Positions 23,384 to 35,800 of a stretch of DNA of 64,000 nt are shown here, piece after piece. Each line of letters opens with the position of its first letter. Positions within the stretch are counted from its first letter, which is position 1. Origin of the DNA: Cryptomeria japonica (lineage: Eukaryota; Streptophyta; Pinopsida; Cupressales; Cupressaceae); contig NC_081414.1 of assembly GCF_030272615.1 (NCBI RefSeq), forward strand, positions 823,102,896 to 823,166,895, in the 5' to 3' direction. The notes beneath the pieces were generated by a model. The model was not told the DNA's origin and did no database searches. It saw nothing but the letters and a program-made list of their open reading frames with translations. Both the position numbers and the translations under genes were made by a program.

Positions 23384-24954
23384 TGATGCAGAGGATTTGG
23401 TGGTAATGGTTAAATTCCTTGGTTTCTTCTTTAGGGTTCAACACTTGGCACCATCCAATGGTCCAATCTCTCCAACCTTCCAAAGGTTATCAAGCTTGTC
23501 CTTGATCCTTCCCAAGGATCAATCTTCTCAGGACAACTTAGTTTCTCTAGGAGACTGCTACTCCTAAATACTCAACCCCTAAACCAAGACTCCTCATAAC
23601 CCCTAAGCTCTTTGCCAACAGGACCTTCTTCTCAAATGGTGGAATCTAACTCATGTGAGTTTTTTTACATATTTTATATTTTATTTGCATTTATCTTGAC
23701 CCCTTTGATAGGTGTTTACTACTCCTTTGTGTCTCTTTCCCTTTTGGACCTATGAGATAGGCCTACAAGCAATTAGCCCTCCATTTGGACTTTTCCCACT
23801 TTTCCTATCAAACTATTTGAACAACCCCTTGACCAAATTTTATATTTTAGTGCCCTTTGGGCATACTATAAGATTTCAAACTTCTGCATCTGGGTTTTAG
23901 TGCAAGTTTTTGAAGCCTATTTGGCCTACTTTTGGTCTAACTAGCCGGTATAGGGGTTTAGGCATCAAAGCCTTCACTAGTCAAATGGAGAGGAAGTAAG
24001 GGAACTTGCAAAGGGTTTGCACATGCCTAAGGGTCCTTCCCATGCACACTTTTACAACCATTGTGTGCACTATCTCAAGGATTTATTCAATCCCTTATTG
24101 CACAGGGTTGCCACATGGATATGTCAAGTCTAGGGCATTACTCCAACAATGCCAAGGAGAGATATTTTGCTCCCCAAACCTAGAAAAACAACTAATATAC
24201 ATGTTAATCCAACATTTCTTAGGGTTTTAGACCTTTCCCATAGAGGAATGTTGAATAGGGTCTACTTTTGCATCCAAATCCTGGTTTTGAGGGTTTTACT
24301 AGGCAGCGAGGAAGAAAAATAAACTACTCCTCAATCAAAAAACTTCAAGACCCCAAACCAACTCTAAATGAGATGTGATTTACAACTCCAATCATTTAAA
24401 AACATTATATCTTCTAGAAGTCCATACAAATCCATACCAAGGCCAAGATTTCAAGAAAAAAAACTCAAAATGACAATTTCAAATTGGTAGGAAGCATATA
24501 TTTTATTCAAATCCTTCATCTAACCTTTGGGAATTTTTCCTTAGGCTTAAATAAGACTAAGGAAATCTTCTAACCACTTCCCAACATACAAAATGCAACC
24601 ATCTAGGAATTGGGCAACCACAACTCAAAAAGTTGCAAAAATTGCTCATGACAACATAACAACTTTTGACATATTATGACATCACATAGTTGCCTTCATA
24701 TTGAAGGTTAAAAAGCTGACACACAACACCTCTAGGAGCCCTAGACACCAAAAACATAAATAAAATACCCATACAAGGCTTGAGACCAAGTATACAACTT
24801 TGGAGCCTTAGGGCTTATTACAAGCATTGGTAGCATTGGACCTACCATATCCATTTAGGACCTACACAAGAAACCTTCAAGACAACATGTCATGTTGCTT
24901 GCAAACACATATTATTTCACACCTTTGAGTCATGTTTTGAGTGCCCCTATACCA
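23384..24954 (-). repeat. 5' LTR of chromovirus
   Basis: 1571 bp. The plus strand starts TGATGCAGAGGATTTGG and ends CCCCTATACCA, giving TG...CA ends. It pairs with 17183-18756. Confidence 0.88.
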
Positions 24955-24959
24955 ACATG

Positions 24960-25111
24960 TCAGACCTAATTTCAATAAAACAATATAAAGTAAGGGAGAT
25001 AAGGGGGTAGGGGTATGGAAAGAGTGGGGAGGGAGAGGGGGAGAGGGAGAGAGAGAGAGAGGGAGGGAGAGGGGGAGAGAGGGGGAAAGAGGGAGAGGGA
25101 CAGAGAGAGAT

Positions 25112-25196
<85 letters not shown>
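24960..25196 (+). repeat. Right half of repeat R2 copy 1, with GA tract
   Basis: TCAGACCTAATTTCAATAAA and AACAATATAAAGTAAGGGAG continue repeat R2 after the chromovirus and run into a GGGAGA and (GA)n tract (about 25015-25195). Confidence 0.85.
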
Positions 25197-25199
<3 letters not shown>

Positions 25200-25530
25200 G
25201 AAAAGTGTGCATTACCAGAGATTTCCCAAAGCCCAACAATAGGAGTGTGGTTGAGGGATGTTGCACAATGGGTTTTGTACAATGATTCAAATGATAAGAA
25301 TATCAAGGAAAGCATGGACTCTACTACTCAAACTATGGACCTTGGGCTTATTAGGTCTACTGTTCATCCAAATGGTGACCACTACATGGCAGACCAAATT
25401 GCAATACAACAATATAAAGTAAGGGAGATAAAGGGGTAGGGAGAGAGAAAGAGTGGGGAGGGAGAGAAGAAGAGAAAGGGATGGGTTATGGAGGAAGGGA
25501 GAGAGGAGGAGCATGCTAGTTTGTTATTCT
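25197..25530 (+). repeat. Repeat R2, copy 2: uninterrupted pre-insertion site
   Basis: Matches the two chromovirus flanks as one continuous block: AAAGTGTGCATTACCAGAG, ATTAGGTCTACTGTTCATCC, AAATGGTGACCACTACATGG, CAGACCAAATTGCAATAC, AACAATATAAAGTAAGGGAG, then GA-rich sequence (25435-25515). It contains no insertion at the position of the ACATG target. Confidence 0.88.
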
Positions 25531-25865
25531 TTTAAATAGTATTGGTACTTCTTTTTATATTGTAATAATGGTTTATCTTGCCACCTTAGGATAATGTATG
25601 ACCCCTTAGGACATCATATTCTCCTAAAGGGTCATTTGGTGTTGTGTGGGGTCATAAAGTGTCCTATGAAACCTAAGGACACCATATGACCCTTAAGGAC
25701 ACCATACAACCTCTTAGGTGTCGTTATGGCTCATGTAATGTGTTCTTAGGGGTCATATTGTGTCCTACCACCCTTTAAGACACCATATGACACCTTAAGA
25801 CACCATATGGCATCGTTATAAGCCATATGGTGTCCTATGACCCCTTAGGACACCATATTACTATT
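25531..25865. repeat. Degenerate CCATATGACCCCTTAGGACA motif cluster, block 1
   Basis: Opens with CACTTCTTTTTATATTG-like sequence and ATAATGGTTTATCTTGCCACC. About ten imperfect copies of GGACACCATATGACCCCTTA then follow in both orientations. The opening is repeated at 27470-27570. Confidence 0.8.
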
Positions 25866-27415
25866 GGCATTACAATAAGTTGGGAGATTGTTGGCATTAC
25901 AATAAGTTGGAAGATTGTTGGCATTACAATAAGTTTGATGGTTGATGATATTGAGAAGGTTGTTGGAGATGAATGATATAATTGATAAAGGATGATTATT
26001 GTCTTAATATTATTATTTTGTCATTGATGTCAAGCAATTGATTTTCTAATTCAGTATGATGTTGCCATATCTTAAAAAGTATGTTTTGATGAGTATAAAG
26101 ATGTCGGTAAGTGACACAGAAAGAATGTGAAAATGAAGGGAAGTAATAAGTTATTCAATGGACAACTATTACCGAGTTAGATAGTGATGAGATTATGATG
26201 TTTTGATTGTTTTGATATCCTATATATATGTATTTGAAGATTGAACAAGAAGGGGAAAAGATTTCATGTAATAGAATAAGTAAAGGTTTGATACTATTCT
26301 ATTTTACTGAGTAGGGAGCTAGTTGATAAATTCCAAGGTTATCGATGTTGATTAATGAAAGAAAAAGTCACAGAGAAGAGAATATCTACCAAGTAAAGTT
26401 CAATATTAACTGAGTATCAGCCGAGTAGTAACATAATGCATTAAATAAGTGTATACATTATTAAATGAAGGATGCCAATGAGCTAGAGGTTTATTGAAGA
26501 TAGGAATTTCATGCAAGAAGTTTGTTAACGATCAATGGCAATTAAAATTCAATAGTAAGATCTATAGCACAGATTGAACGGTCCTAACTGAGTACAAGTA
26601 CCAAGAAAGGTATACAAGTTTCAAGGCAAGATAAAACATTTTTCAGATCAAAGGATACAATGAACCTAGTCAAGTTTGAAGATCTGATGACTAAGATTAA
26701 TCATGGGAATTGCTTATAAATAAATTAATTTTGTTGAGCAAAGGATGCAAACAAACTAAAGCACAATGATGCTACAAAGGTGATTACCGAGTACAAAAGA
26801 TTGAAGATCTGATTGAAGAATAGATTGAGAAGCCTAGCAAGGAGAAAGATAAGTCTTATGACAAGATTATCTTGAGCACATTGAGCACATAGAATCCACT
26901 TTAACATTTTAGATGTGAAGTTGTAGATATATTTTATTACTGTTATTTATTTTTATAAGTGACAGGAAATCTCTTAACCGAGTGGACTTAATAGTCTTAT
27001 TTGTAAATCCTCTTGGAAGGTAACATTCTGAATGAGTGTTTGAAATCCTTTGACAAGGTCACTTCTAACAAAGTGAAGAGTCTAACAGATCTAAGGGAAA
27101 TCCCTTGACCGGTTCACATCTAGCAATGTGTATGTAATCTTTAAAAAGATTTGCTTTTAACCGAGCATACTGTAGAAGAGTATATTTTCTTGTGGGTCTG
27201 AAATCCCATAGTGGTTTTTCCCTATTAGGGTTTCCATGTTAAATATGGTGTCAAATGTGATTTAATGTTTCATGTTTATCTATTTATGAGTTTGAATGAT
27301 TTATAGTCATAAGTTGCATATCAGGTAAATGCTACCAAGGTTGAATCTGATTAGAGTAATTATTATTGAGGTTATCTGATTCACCCTCCCCCCTCTCATC
27401 TAAGTAAAAATTATC
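25866..27415 (+). repeat. Probable copia solo LTR, plus strand
   Basis: Starts near TGTTGGCATTACAATAAGTT and carries TTTGTCATTGATGTCAAGC. It ends with GTGGTTTTTCCCTATTAGGG and CTGATTCACCCTCCCCCCTC, the same end pattern as the copia A LTR. A ~27-bp unit (TTGGCATTACAATAAGTTGG) is present three times at the start. No primer site or gag follows. The motif-rich host sequence continues on both sides. Exact ends and TSD are not settled. Confidence 0.55.
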
Positions 27416-27575
27416 CCATAGGACACCATATGACCCCTTAGGTGTCAAATTTTGTAAGCACTATTGGCACTTCTTTTTATATTGTAATAATGGTTCATCT
27501 TGCCACCTCGAGATACCGTATGACCCCTTAGGACATCATATGCTCCTAAAGGGTCATGTTGTGTAATGTGGGGTC

Positions 27576-27610
<35 letters not shown>

Positions 27611-27800
27611 GGGAGGAAAGGACAGAGGGAGAGAGAGGGAAAGAAAAGGTTCACGTGGGGTCCTAATTGAGCCACACATGTGTTACAACACCATATGACC
27701 CCTTAAGACACCATTTGACACCTTGAGATATCATACATGATCCAAAGAGGTCATTAGGTGTTATGTGGGGTCCTAAGAGAAAGTGAGACAGAGAGGAATA
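27416..27800. repeat. CCATATGACCCCTTA motif cluster, block 2, with short GA tract
   Basis: The same opening (TTGGCACTTCTTTTTATATT, GGTTCATCTTGCCACCTCG) and the same 20-bp motif as block 1, with (GA)n at 27573-27607. Confidence 0.8.
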
Positions 27801-27894
27801 CAATATACTACAATAAGATATCAAAATATAATATATATCAATATACAGACATACACATATACATATAATACACAAAAAATATCAAAAGCCAATA

Positions 27895-27910
27895 CACATA
27901 CATACACACA

Positions 27911-27957
<47 letters not shown>

Positions 27958-27975
27958 TGTGTGTGTGTGTGTGTA
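27895..27975. repeat. (CA)n(GT)n microsatellite with inverted symmetry
   Basis: ACACACACAC runs directly into (GT)n, interrupted by TATATATT and then (GT)n again. The CA-to-GT switch makes a perfect short palindrome (CACACACGTGTGTG). Confidence 0.95.
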
Positions 27976-27994
27976 TACATGAAATATCATATTT

Positions 27995-28754
27995 GGGTAA
28001 GTGCAAGGTAATGGGTCACATATTTGCGGATGTCCGCACATTGAAAAACATTCTCTTAGAAACGTAGGCCCATTTTCAAAAAATGTGGCCCAGTTTTTGC
28101 TTTGGGCCTTCGAGACAAAAAGTAACGAGGGCCTGAGGTGAAACTAAATGGGCCCCTATATTTTTCTCAAACGGGAGCCCACTTGGAAATAAAGCGGGGT
28201 CCCATTTTTAAAAAACGGGCCCCCATTTTTAAATCCCATTTTACCCTTTTTTTTGGGCACATTTTGTCATTTTTGGAAAATAATAGTAATTTTAGGAACG
28301 AGTCCTCGTTTTCAAAATGGGGGCCGTTATTTTTATAACGGGGGCCTGTTTTGTGGAAGTTAATTTCACAACCCACCACTTGGCTCGGGATTAGGTCTGA
28401 GATAGGCTTGGGATGGCCACACCTAAGACATGGACCTGCAAATTCAAATCTCCATGAATGAAAGCACAAATATGATCTTCTGAAATAGTTTACGTGCCTT
28501 TACTTAAGATTTTTTATACGAAACTAAAACCCATTTCATATTATATTGTATAGATTCTAAATATATAATTTTAAAAAAAATTGATTATTTTAACTGTTTT
28601 TCATTTAATTTATACTAAATCAGGTCCATAAACTTGAAATAGTAACTAATTTTGTTAATTTAATAATTTTTTTTATTTTAGTGAATTTTGAAAAAAAAAT
28701 TATATGTCATCAATCTACACAAAAATATTTTCTACTTAGAAAAAAATTTAAAAA
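27995..28754 (+). repeat. Possible left part of a second TIR element; GGGCCC-motif cluster
   Basis: Begins GGGTAAGTGCAAGG, which shares 11 bases with the inverted right end at 43922-43932. From 28070 to 28350 a loose motif (GGGCCCCCATTTTTAAA-like) recurs about eight times. From 28480 it is AT-rich with no gene. The gypsy element interrupts it at 28755. Confidence 0.35.
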
Positions 28755-28759
28755 ATGTT

Positions 28760-29529
28760 TGTAGACACCTAAAATTGTCATGTCTAATTAAATAAATATT
28801 TTATTTATTTAATTATTTTAACCTAACTCTTCTATTAATTGAATAAATCTTTATTTATTTAATTAATTCATTTATCCTCTTCTAGCCTTATTTCTCATTT
28901 AAATAAATACATTTATTTATTTAAATTATCCTTTTCCTAAATTAAATAAATACTTTTATTTATTTACTTGATATCACTTCTTCTATTAATTAAATAAATC
29001 TTTATTTATTTAATTAATTCATTAACCTTTTCTACCCATGCCACATGTCATTCATCTCTTAATTCCTACACTACCTACCCTATCATTATTTTCTTATTTT
29101 CTCTACCTACCCTCTAATCATTGCCGACCATTTATATTTTACACCTCTCAATCTTATTCCTCCATTTCTTATAGTGTCTTCTATATAAGGAGATGCTTCC
29201 TTCGTTATCAGACCCTCGACTACTCTAGCTTTTGAACTTTCATATGTGATCAAGCCTACTTGCAACCACATTTCCATTCTTTGTTGAGCTCTTGTGCACA
29301 AATAAAATCTGAGAGCAAATATATCAGGCAAGATCAATGGAGATAGGAAGAATGGAAATTCAAACCCTATTGGACATGTGATGGTATAATATTTGTGATT
29401 TTATTTGATTTGCATTGTCTTAGGTAATCTTCATATGTTGTGGTGGATCTTTGTTGTTGTTAGGCTAGGGTTTTGTGGTTGAATTCATTTAGCCTTTCAA
29501 TATTGTTTTATCCATTTTCACCATAAACA
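28760..29529 (+). repeat. 5' LTR of the 28760 gypsy element
   Basis: 770 bp, with an unusual series of (A)TTTATTTAATTAA repeats in its first 300 bp. It pairs with 41647-42416. Confidence 0.95.
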
Positions 29530-29532
29530 TTT

Positions 29533-29550
29533 TGGCACACCCGGTGGGAC
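29533..29550 (+). other. Primer binding site of the 28760 element
   Basis: TGGCACACCCGGTGGGAC begins three bases after the LTR. The position fits a tRNA primer site; I do not assign the tRNA. Confidence 0.75.
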
Positions 29551-31103
29551 ATGAATGTTTGCTAGATCTGTATTTTTTTTGCAGGTTTTCCCAACCATAT
29601 ATTGTTGTTTTGTAAAACAATTTGGTGAATAATCTTGTGTAGCTAGGGTTTTGGACACAAAATCAAGATCTTAGAGAGATTTGATCCAATCTCACAAAAA
29701 ACTTGGAATTTTTGCATAAATTTTTTGTTTGTAGGTTGAAGACAGTATTAAGAGCTCTCAATCCAAAATTAAGAATTTTTGGAACACATTTGCATTTTCC
29801 ATGAATTTTTTATGATTTTTCATAAAAAATATAATTTTGAAAGAAAATTAGCGAATTTTTTGGATTTTCTTATATTTTTGGAAATCTCTCTAATTTATAC
29901 ACAAGATCTATTCTTTGTGATTTTAATTTTGATGCAAAATATTTCCTCAAAAACCAGATCTTTAAAAATTAGGGTTTTTCATTATTTTGATCAAATCTCA
30001 CAAACGACTTTGCATTTTGCCATCAAATTTTTTTTGCAGGTCAAGAACATTATCAGAGGTTCACAATAAAAATATCAGGAATTTTTTTATGTAGGTTTGG
30101 AAGACCATCAAGACTGTCCAGTAAAAATTTTAGATTTTTTGGATCAATTTTGCATTTTATATGCTTTTTTTATGATTTTTCATAAAAAAATTAATTTTTG
30201 GAGCAAATTAGCAATTTTTTTGGATTTTCTTACATTTTTGGAAATTTATTGAAATTTTACAGGTGGTCTTTTTTTATGATGAATCAGATCTTTGAATTGG
30301 TTAAAAAAAAATGCATTGTTGAAGGCTCCTATTTCACAAAGTCTTTTGGATCTAAAATTTACCTAACTTGTGTGCTTGCAGGAGGGGTATTATTGCAAAA
30401 CTACTAACAAATCTTTGTTGCAAAATTTTGGCAAGGTTTTTTTATCTTTATTGTGTGCCTTATTTTCATAGACTAGCAAACACTTCAATTGGTGCACTAA
30501 AATTGAACCAGTGTCTTTTGTGTCTTGGGCAATAGGCTCTTTTTGTTTCATCTTTAGAGGGTCTGTCTCCCCATGTGGTCATTCAGACTACTAGTGAGGA
30601 GAGAATGACCCAAGTGGTAGTGAGGAAAATCCATCCTCTTCTGAACCACTATAAACAATTGTATCCATGGTGAAAGCCATGGGTAACATGTGTTGATTAC
30701 TTCATACCGACACTATGTCTGCCCATAAACCCATTTGATCAAATTTATTTGATCATTTGTAGAGCGTAACCCCTACCAACTAGGAGCGTTATATATTTAT
30801 AGAGATAAAAGTGCCGCATGTATGGCCACACAAGTGGATTCCCTTACTAGCACCTTTTAGAAAGCCAAAATCCTTCTAGTTGTCGGGGCAGGAGGTCGGA
30901 CCTCTAGAATGGCCCACACACATATGATTCTTAGTAGAGATACAAAGTTTGCCATGGGGATTTTTCCTTGGGGACTAATGCTTGGCTGCCATGGAGAAGT
31001 GAGTGTCGAGGGTGGAGCCAGTGCGGTCAAGCATCTAAGTATCCACTCTAAATAGCATAGCCTCGGGGGAAACCCCATGTAGGATCAACAACTATTGTCC
31101 TGG
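29551..31103 (+). other. Leader of the 28760 element, no gene
   Basis: AT-rich leader. A ~105-bp segment is present twice (about 29786-29890 and 30148-30255; shared run TTTTTATGATTTTTCATAAA). No supported ORF. It is continued past the nested solo LTR at 32058. Confidence 0.65.
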
Positions 31104-31108
31104 CCAAC

Positions 31109-32057
31109 TGTAGACACCTAAAATTAATATTTAATTAATTTAATCCTATCAACATAATTAATTAACTTAATTATGTTATCCTTATTCCTCTCAAAATCAT
31201 TTAAATCTAATTTAATTAATCCTATCACTATAGTCCAATAATTAATTTATCAAATAAATTAATTTCCCCCATTCTTCTAAAGTCCCCTCCAATAATTATT
31301 TCATCTAAACCTACTCAGTTAATTAATTTTAATTAATTAACCTAGTCATGTGATTCCTACAAATCACTTTTCCTAATCCCACTTAGCCTAATTAATTCTT
31401 CTAAAATCTCTCATAATCATGCTTATCATTATTCTCCAATTTTTAATTCCCACTCATGTCACATCAGACTTTGAATCTCTCAAGGAAATTCAAATTTCTT
31501 TGAATCCCTCAATGCATCATTATTTTGGAATTTTTAATTCCTCAAGTTTGAAATTCAAATTTCTCCCCCCTTTTCCCAAGGAATTTTATATTCCTGTTTA
31601 TTTTCCGGGGGCACCCTTGATCCATGCCTTCTATCTAAAATCAATCTCAACCCTTCATAATCAAATCAATCTTGGCCCTCCATTGGCCTTCTCCAATCTA
31701 TAAATTGGAGCCAATCCTCCTCACAAGAATATCCACTTCTCATGCATCCTCATGTTGCTCTATTCTCCTCTCATCCTTTTCTAAATCCTCTCTCAAATCT
31801 ATCAAATTCATAATCCATCACTCAAATCCAACAATCCAATAATCCATCCGTTAGTCTTGTTGAGCACAAAGGAGAGCATAAAGGAGCACATCAAGTGGAG
31901 CATCATCAAGGGACGCCTTCACTTCATCAAGCTCAATCAGAAGGAGAAGGTAAAATAGAAAGGTAAAATGGTTATATTCTTTGATGTTTTTAGTATTTTC
32001 ATGTTTATTTCATCATGTTTTGATCACTTTCCCTTCTAATCCATTTTCCCCTCTTCA
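31109..32057 (+). repeat. Nested solo LTR of a related gypsy family
   Basis: Starts TGTAGACACCTAAAATTAAT, like the host element's own LTR but of a different family. It ends ATTTTCCCCTCTTCA. Flanking 5-bp copies are CCAAC (31104-31108 and 32058-32062). No internal sequence follows. A single 949-bp LTR with matching TSD suggests LTR-LTR recombination. Confidence 0.65.
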
Positions 32058-32062
32058 CCAAC

Positions 32063-32847
32063 CATAAGAATTGTCCTTGTCTTATTTTGAACAATCAAAC
32101 ATTCAAGATCAAACATCAAAACATTGTGTATTTTGTGTCTTCAAGTGTATGTAAAATATTTTTACATCAAATAACACACTTATCTTTGATTTTTTTAAAG
32201 TCTAAACACTTGCAAACATTGAGTCCTCATCAACATTGTCCTCTTGTCACAAAAAAATAGTCAAAAATTCAGATTTGGTCACAACAAATAACTTCACAAA
32301 TTGGAAAAATTTACAATCCAACAAACAAGAGCAATCTGTTTTAGAATTCTTGAGCTTCCTAAGCTATCTCTTCAGGTTTTCATCTAGAATTCAACCTTTC
32401 TTTGGGTCTCACAAAGTCCATCATTGCTTTACACCTTACATTACATTCACATTTGTCTAAACCTGAGTCAAAAGGCCACTTGCTTGTCCTCATCATACTT
32501 TGTCAACACACTACATACAACAACATTTTGCTAAGTGGTCCCTCATCAAGGTCTATCACCTTTGGGTCTCATTTGGTCTTACTTAGAGTCAAGGTCAACT
32601 TACCTCGTCAAGAGAAAATATCATCTCTTTGGAAGCTACACCTACTCTACTACATACATACTTGGTCTTACACTTTGGACATTGCAAGTACACCTTAGAT
32701 TCATTTACATTCCATCCAACTCTTGGTCTTCCATACTCTTTCCATCTTCATCTAGTCTCAAACATCTTGGTCAAGACCTAGTTCATGGTTGAAACCCGTT
32801 CCTAAAAATCTAGGAGAGAAGCTAAAGAGGCTCAAGAGTCCACAAAC
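32063..32847 (+). other. Leader continued up to gag
   Basis: T/C-rich untranslated sequence leading to the gag ATG at 32848. No gene seen. Confidence 0.55.
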
Positions 32848-35800
32848 ATGAGTGCCTATGAGTATGATAATGATGTCTTTTTCAATTCTGATCATACCAC
32901 ATTACCTAACATGGATGCTTATAGAAACATTCAAAATGTTGAGAACATGGATAACACAAACAACAATGACACACACAATGACAATATGGACAACTTTTTC
33001 ATACATTCAACAGAAGTGGAAGACTCCATTATGGATCCCTGTTATAATTGATTGGTTGAGGAAATAATGAGGAGAGATAGACAATATTTCTTACAAGTGA
33101 TCGCACAAAGTGGAGCCAAGATCCCTCATGATTTTGACATGTCTCAAATAATGGAAAATCAACCTTTGCAACAACCTCAACTCAACATGGATCAAAGGAG
33201 GCCTAATAGTGGAGGCAATAGAGGACCACATCTTATGCCTGAATAACCATCATCTTTGTTTCAAAAACCTAAGGTCCCACATACATATGGTCAAGCATAT
33301 GATACTCACCTTCACAAACCATTATGGGAGTCTTATGCTAAAAAGTATACTCAATCACATACCAATGGTAAGGACCAACCACCAAAGCAATTGGATATCC
33401 AAAGGCATGATCAAAATTTGGACACAAGGAAACCCCACGTCAAATTTGGGGGCAACACATTAGAACAAACTCATGACATGCCTGTAGAGTATGGTATACA
33501 TGGACAAAGCAGATATTTCATTCCTCACCATGACTCTATACCAAGTGGTCCATATACGCAGCATCATTATAGACATCCTCCACATGAACATGTGTATGAT
33601 CAATATCATCCATATATGCAACATGCTTCTCCTCCACCCGATGCCTCAAGCATGGGGTATGGTCCAAGAAGTCGGTCTCCACCTAAGAACATTTTGGGAC
33701 AGCAAATCAAGGACTTACAAAAGAAAATGGATGACATAAATACACCAAAGCCAACTTACACAATGAGAGACATATGTCCCTATCCATTTGACAAAAGCAT
33801 GGACAATGCCTCCTTTAACTACATGCTTTGTGACACCTAAGTTTGATAAGTACAGAGGAAAAGGGGATCCTAAGGCACATATAAGACATTTTTTCACAGC
33901 TTAGGTGATCAAGCTATGGAATGGCTCTCCCAACTCCCACCTGGAATTAAGTGATGGGGTGACTTAGTAGCGGCATTTATCCAACATTTCTCATACAACA
34001 TAGAGATAGACATATTAGTCACTACTTTGTGCAACACCAAAGAAAAGGGATGGAGAATCTTTTCCATCATTTTTACAAAGATGGAGAAATCTAGCAAACA
34101 GATGCTCTTGTGAAAATCCACAAAAACAAATGGTAGAGATGTTCACCCAGAATGTTAACAAAGACATTGGTTATGACCTAAGAAAAGATTGTTTGTCCAC
34201 TTTCAAGGACATCATTGAAAAAGGCTTAGCAACAGAAAAGGTCCTAACTGAGCAGGGTATCTTTAAAATATTCAAAGAAAATAAAGAGGACTATAAAGGA
34301 AAAGACAAGTTAAGATTTTGGAATAAAAACAAGAACACAGTCAATGATGGTGTTGTGGATGCTAATACAGAATGACCCAAAATCATTTTTTTCTGGATCA
34401 AGCTCTACAAACAATCAATTGAATACTCAAACAACTTCCCAATCACGAAGGAACTACAGCCCATTGGGAGAACCACTAGAGTCAATTTTCAAAAAACTAG
34501 TGGCAAACAAAATAATAACAATCCCAAATTTACCTCCATATGAGCCAAAGGTTAAATGAAATTGGTGGAATGATTATGAGTATTATGAATTTCATAAGAG
34601 CAAAGGACATAAAAAAGGTAACTGTCATCGACTGAAGAACATCATACAAGATCTCACTGATAGAGGTGACATTGAGATTAAAGGACACTCATCCAATCAA
34701 GAACATGAAATGTTTAAAGAACCATTCCCAAAACATGACAAGGGAAAAGCCAAAGCCACAGATGAGTAGACTAGCTATACCAGAGCATCCAATAACTATG
34801 ATTCAACTATCAATCACATTTTGATGGACAATTATGTCTCCACCATTATTATAAAGGACAAAACACCTGAAAATTCTAGCCAAAGACCTAAAGTTGTCCT
34901 AAAAGGCATTGGATCTTCTTCTGAACCTACCTTTGAATGTAATGTTACAACTCATCAAGGTAAATTCACTTTGCAAGGTGATCCAGCTAAAAACACCACT
35001 TCCTCATCAACCAAACCTGAGTATGACCTTGTAGAAGAGTTAGGAAAGACACTCGCACTTATCTCAATCCTTGATCTCTTACACATATCCCCTGCACATA
35101 AGGCCATTCTTGACAAAAATTTGAGAGACACTACTATCCCCACTGATCTAAATGTGGACTAGTTTCAAGCCATGGTGGGATACCTTTTCGTTCCAAATTT
35201 CCTTACATTCACTAAAGCTGACGATGCCTCCATAAGCCAACCACATAATGCACCTCTACATATTGAAGCCTTTATCTATAAAAACCACATCAAACAAGTC
35301 TTGATAGATGGAGAAGTAGGTCTAAACATTTGTACAATGAGAACTATTAAACAATTGGAATATTCTTAAAACACTATGAATGCTACAAACAAAATCATCA
35401 TCAAAGCATATGATGACAAAGAGCGCTCATCCAAGGGCACAATCACATTACCTCTCAGAGTTGGGCTAGTTACAAAGGATGTGGTTTGTCAAGTCCTTGG
35501 TCTAGATCTCACATACAACATACTCTTGGGACACCCATGGATTCATCAAATAAGAGCTATTCCTTCTACATATCATCGATGTATCAAGTTCCCACACAAT
35601 GGAGTTGAAGTGATCATCAAAGCTGACCTAGATCCATTCATATATTGCAATAATTTGTGACCTAGATCAAAAATAACAATACCAATCAATCGAGAAGTTG
35701 TCCCTTCATCAGCATATGTGGATCCAGAATCCTTGAAAGCTTCTACGTCAACACAAGTAGAGATCAAAGAAAAGTTAAAGATTAAAGACATGGGATGTGA

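Larger units (their letters stand above)
17183..24954 (-). mobile_element. Complete Ty3/gypsy chromovirus, minus strand
   Basis: Two LTRs (17183-18756 and 23384-24954), an iMet-type primer site next to the right LTR, and a gag-pol reading on the minus strand that ends in a chromodomain-like tail. The 5-bp TSD is ACATG (17178-17182 and 24955-24959). The element is 7772 bp. It is dead, because several catalytic residues and frames are lost. Confidence 0.9.

Noticed and set aside
27783-28067. ORFs with His-Thr or Cys-Val runs
   Set aside because: Translations of the (CA)n/(GT)n microsatellite.
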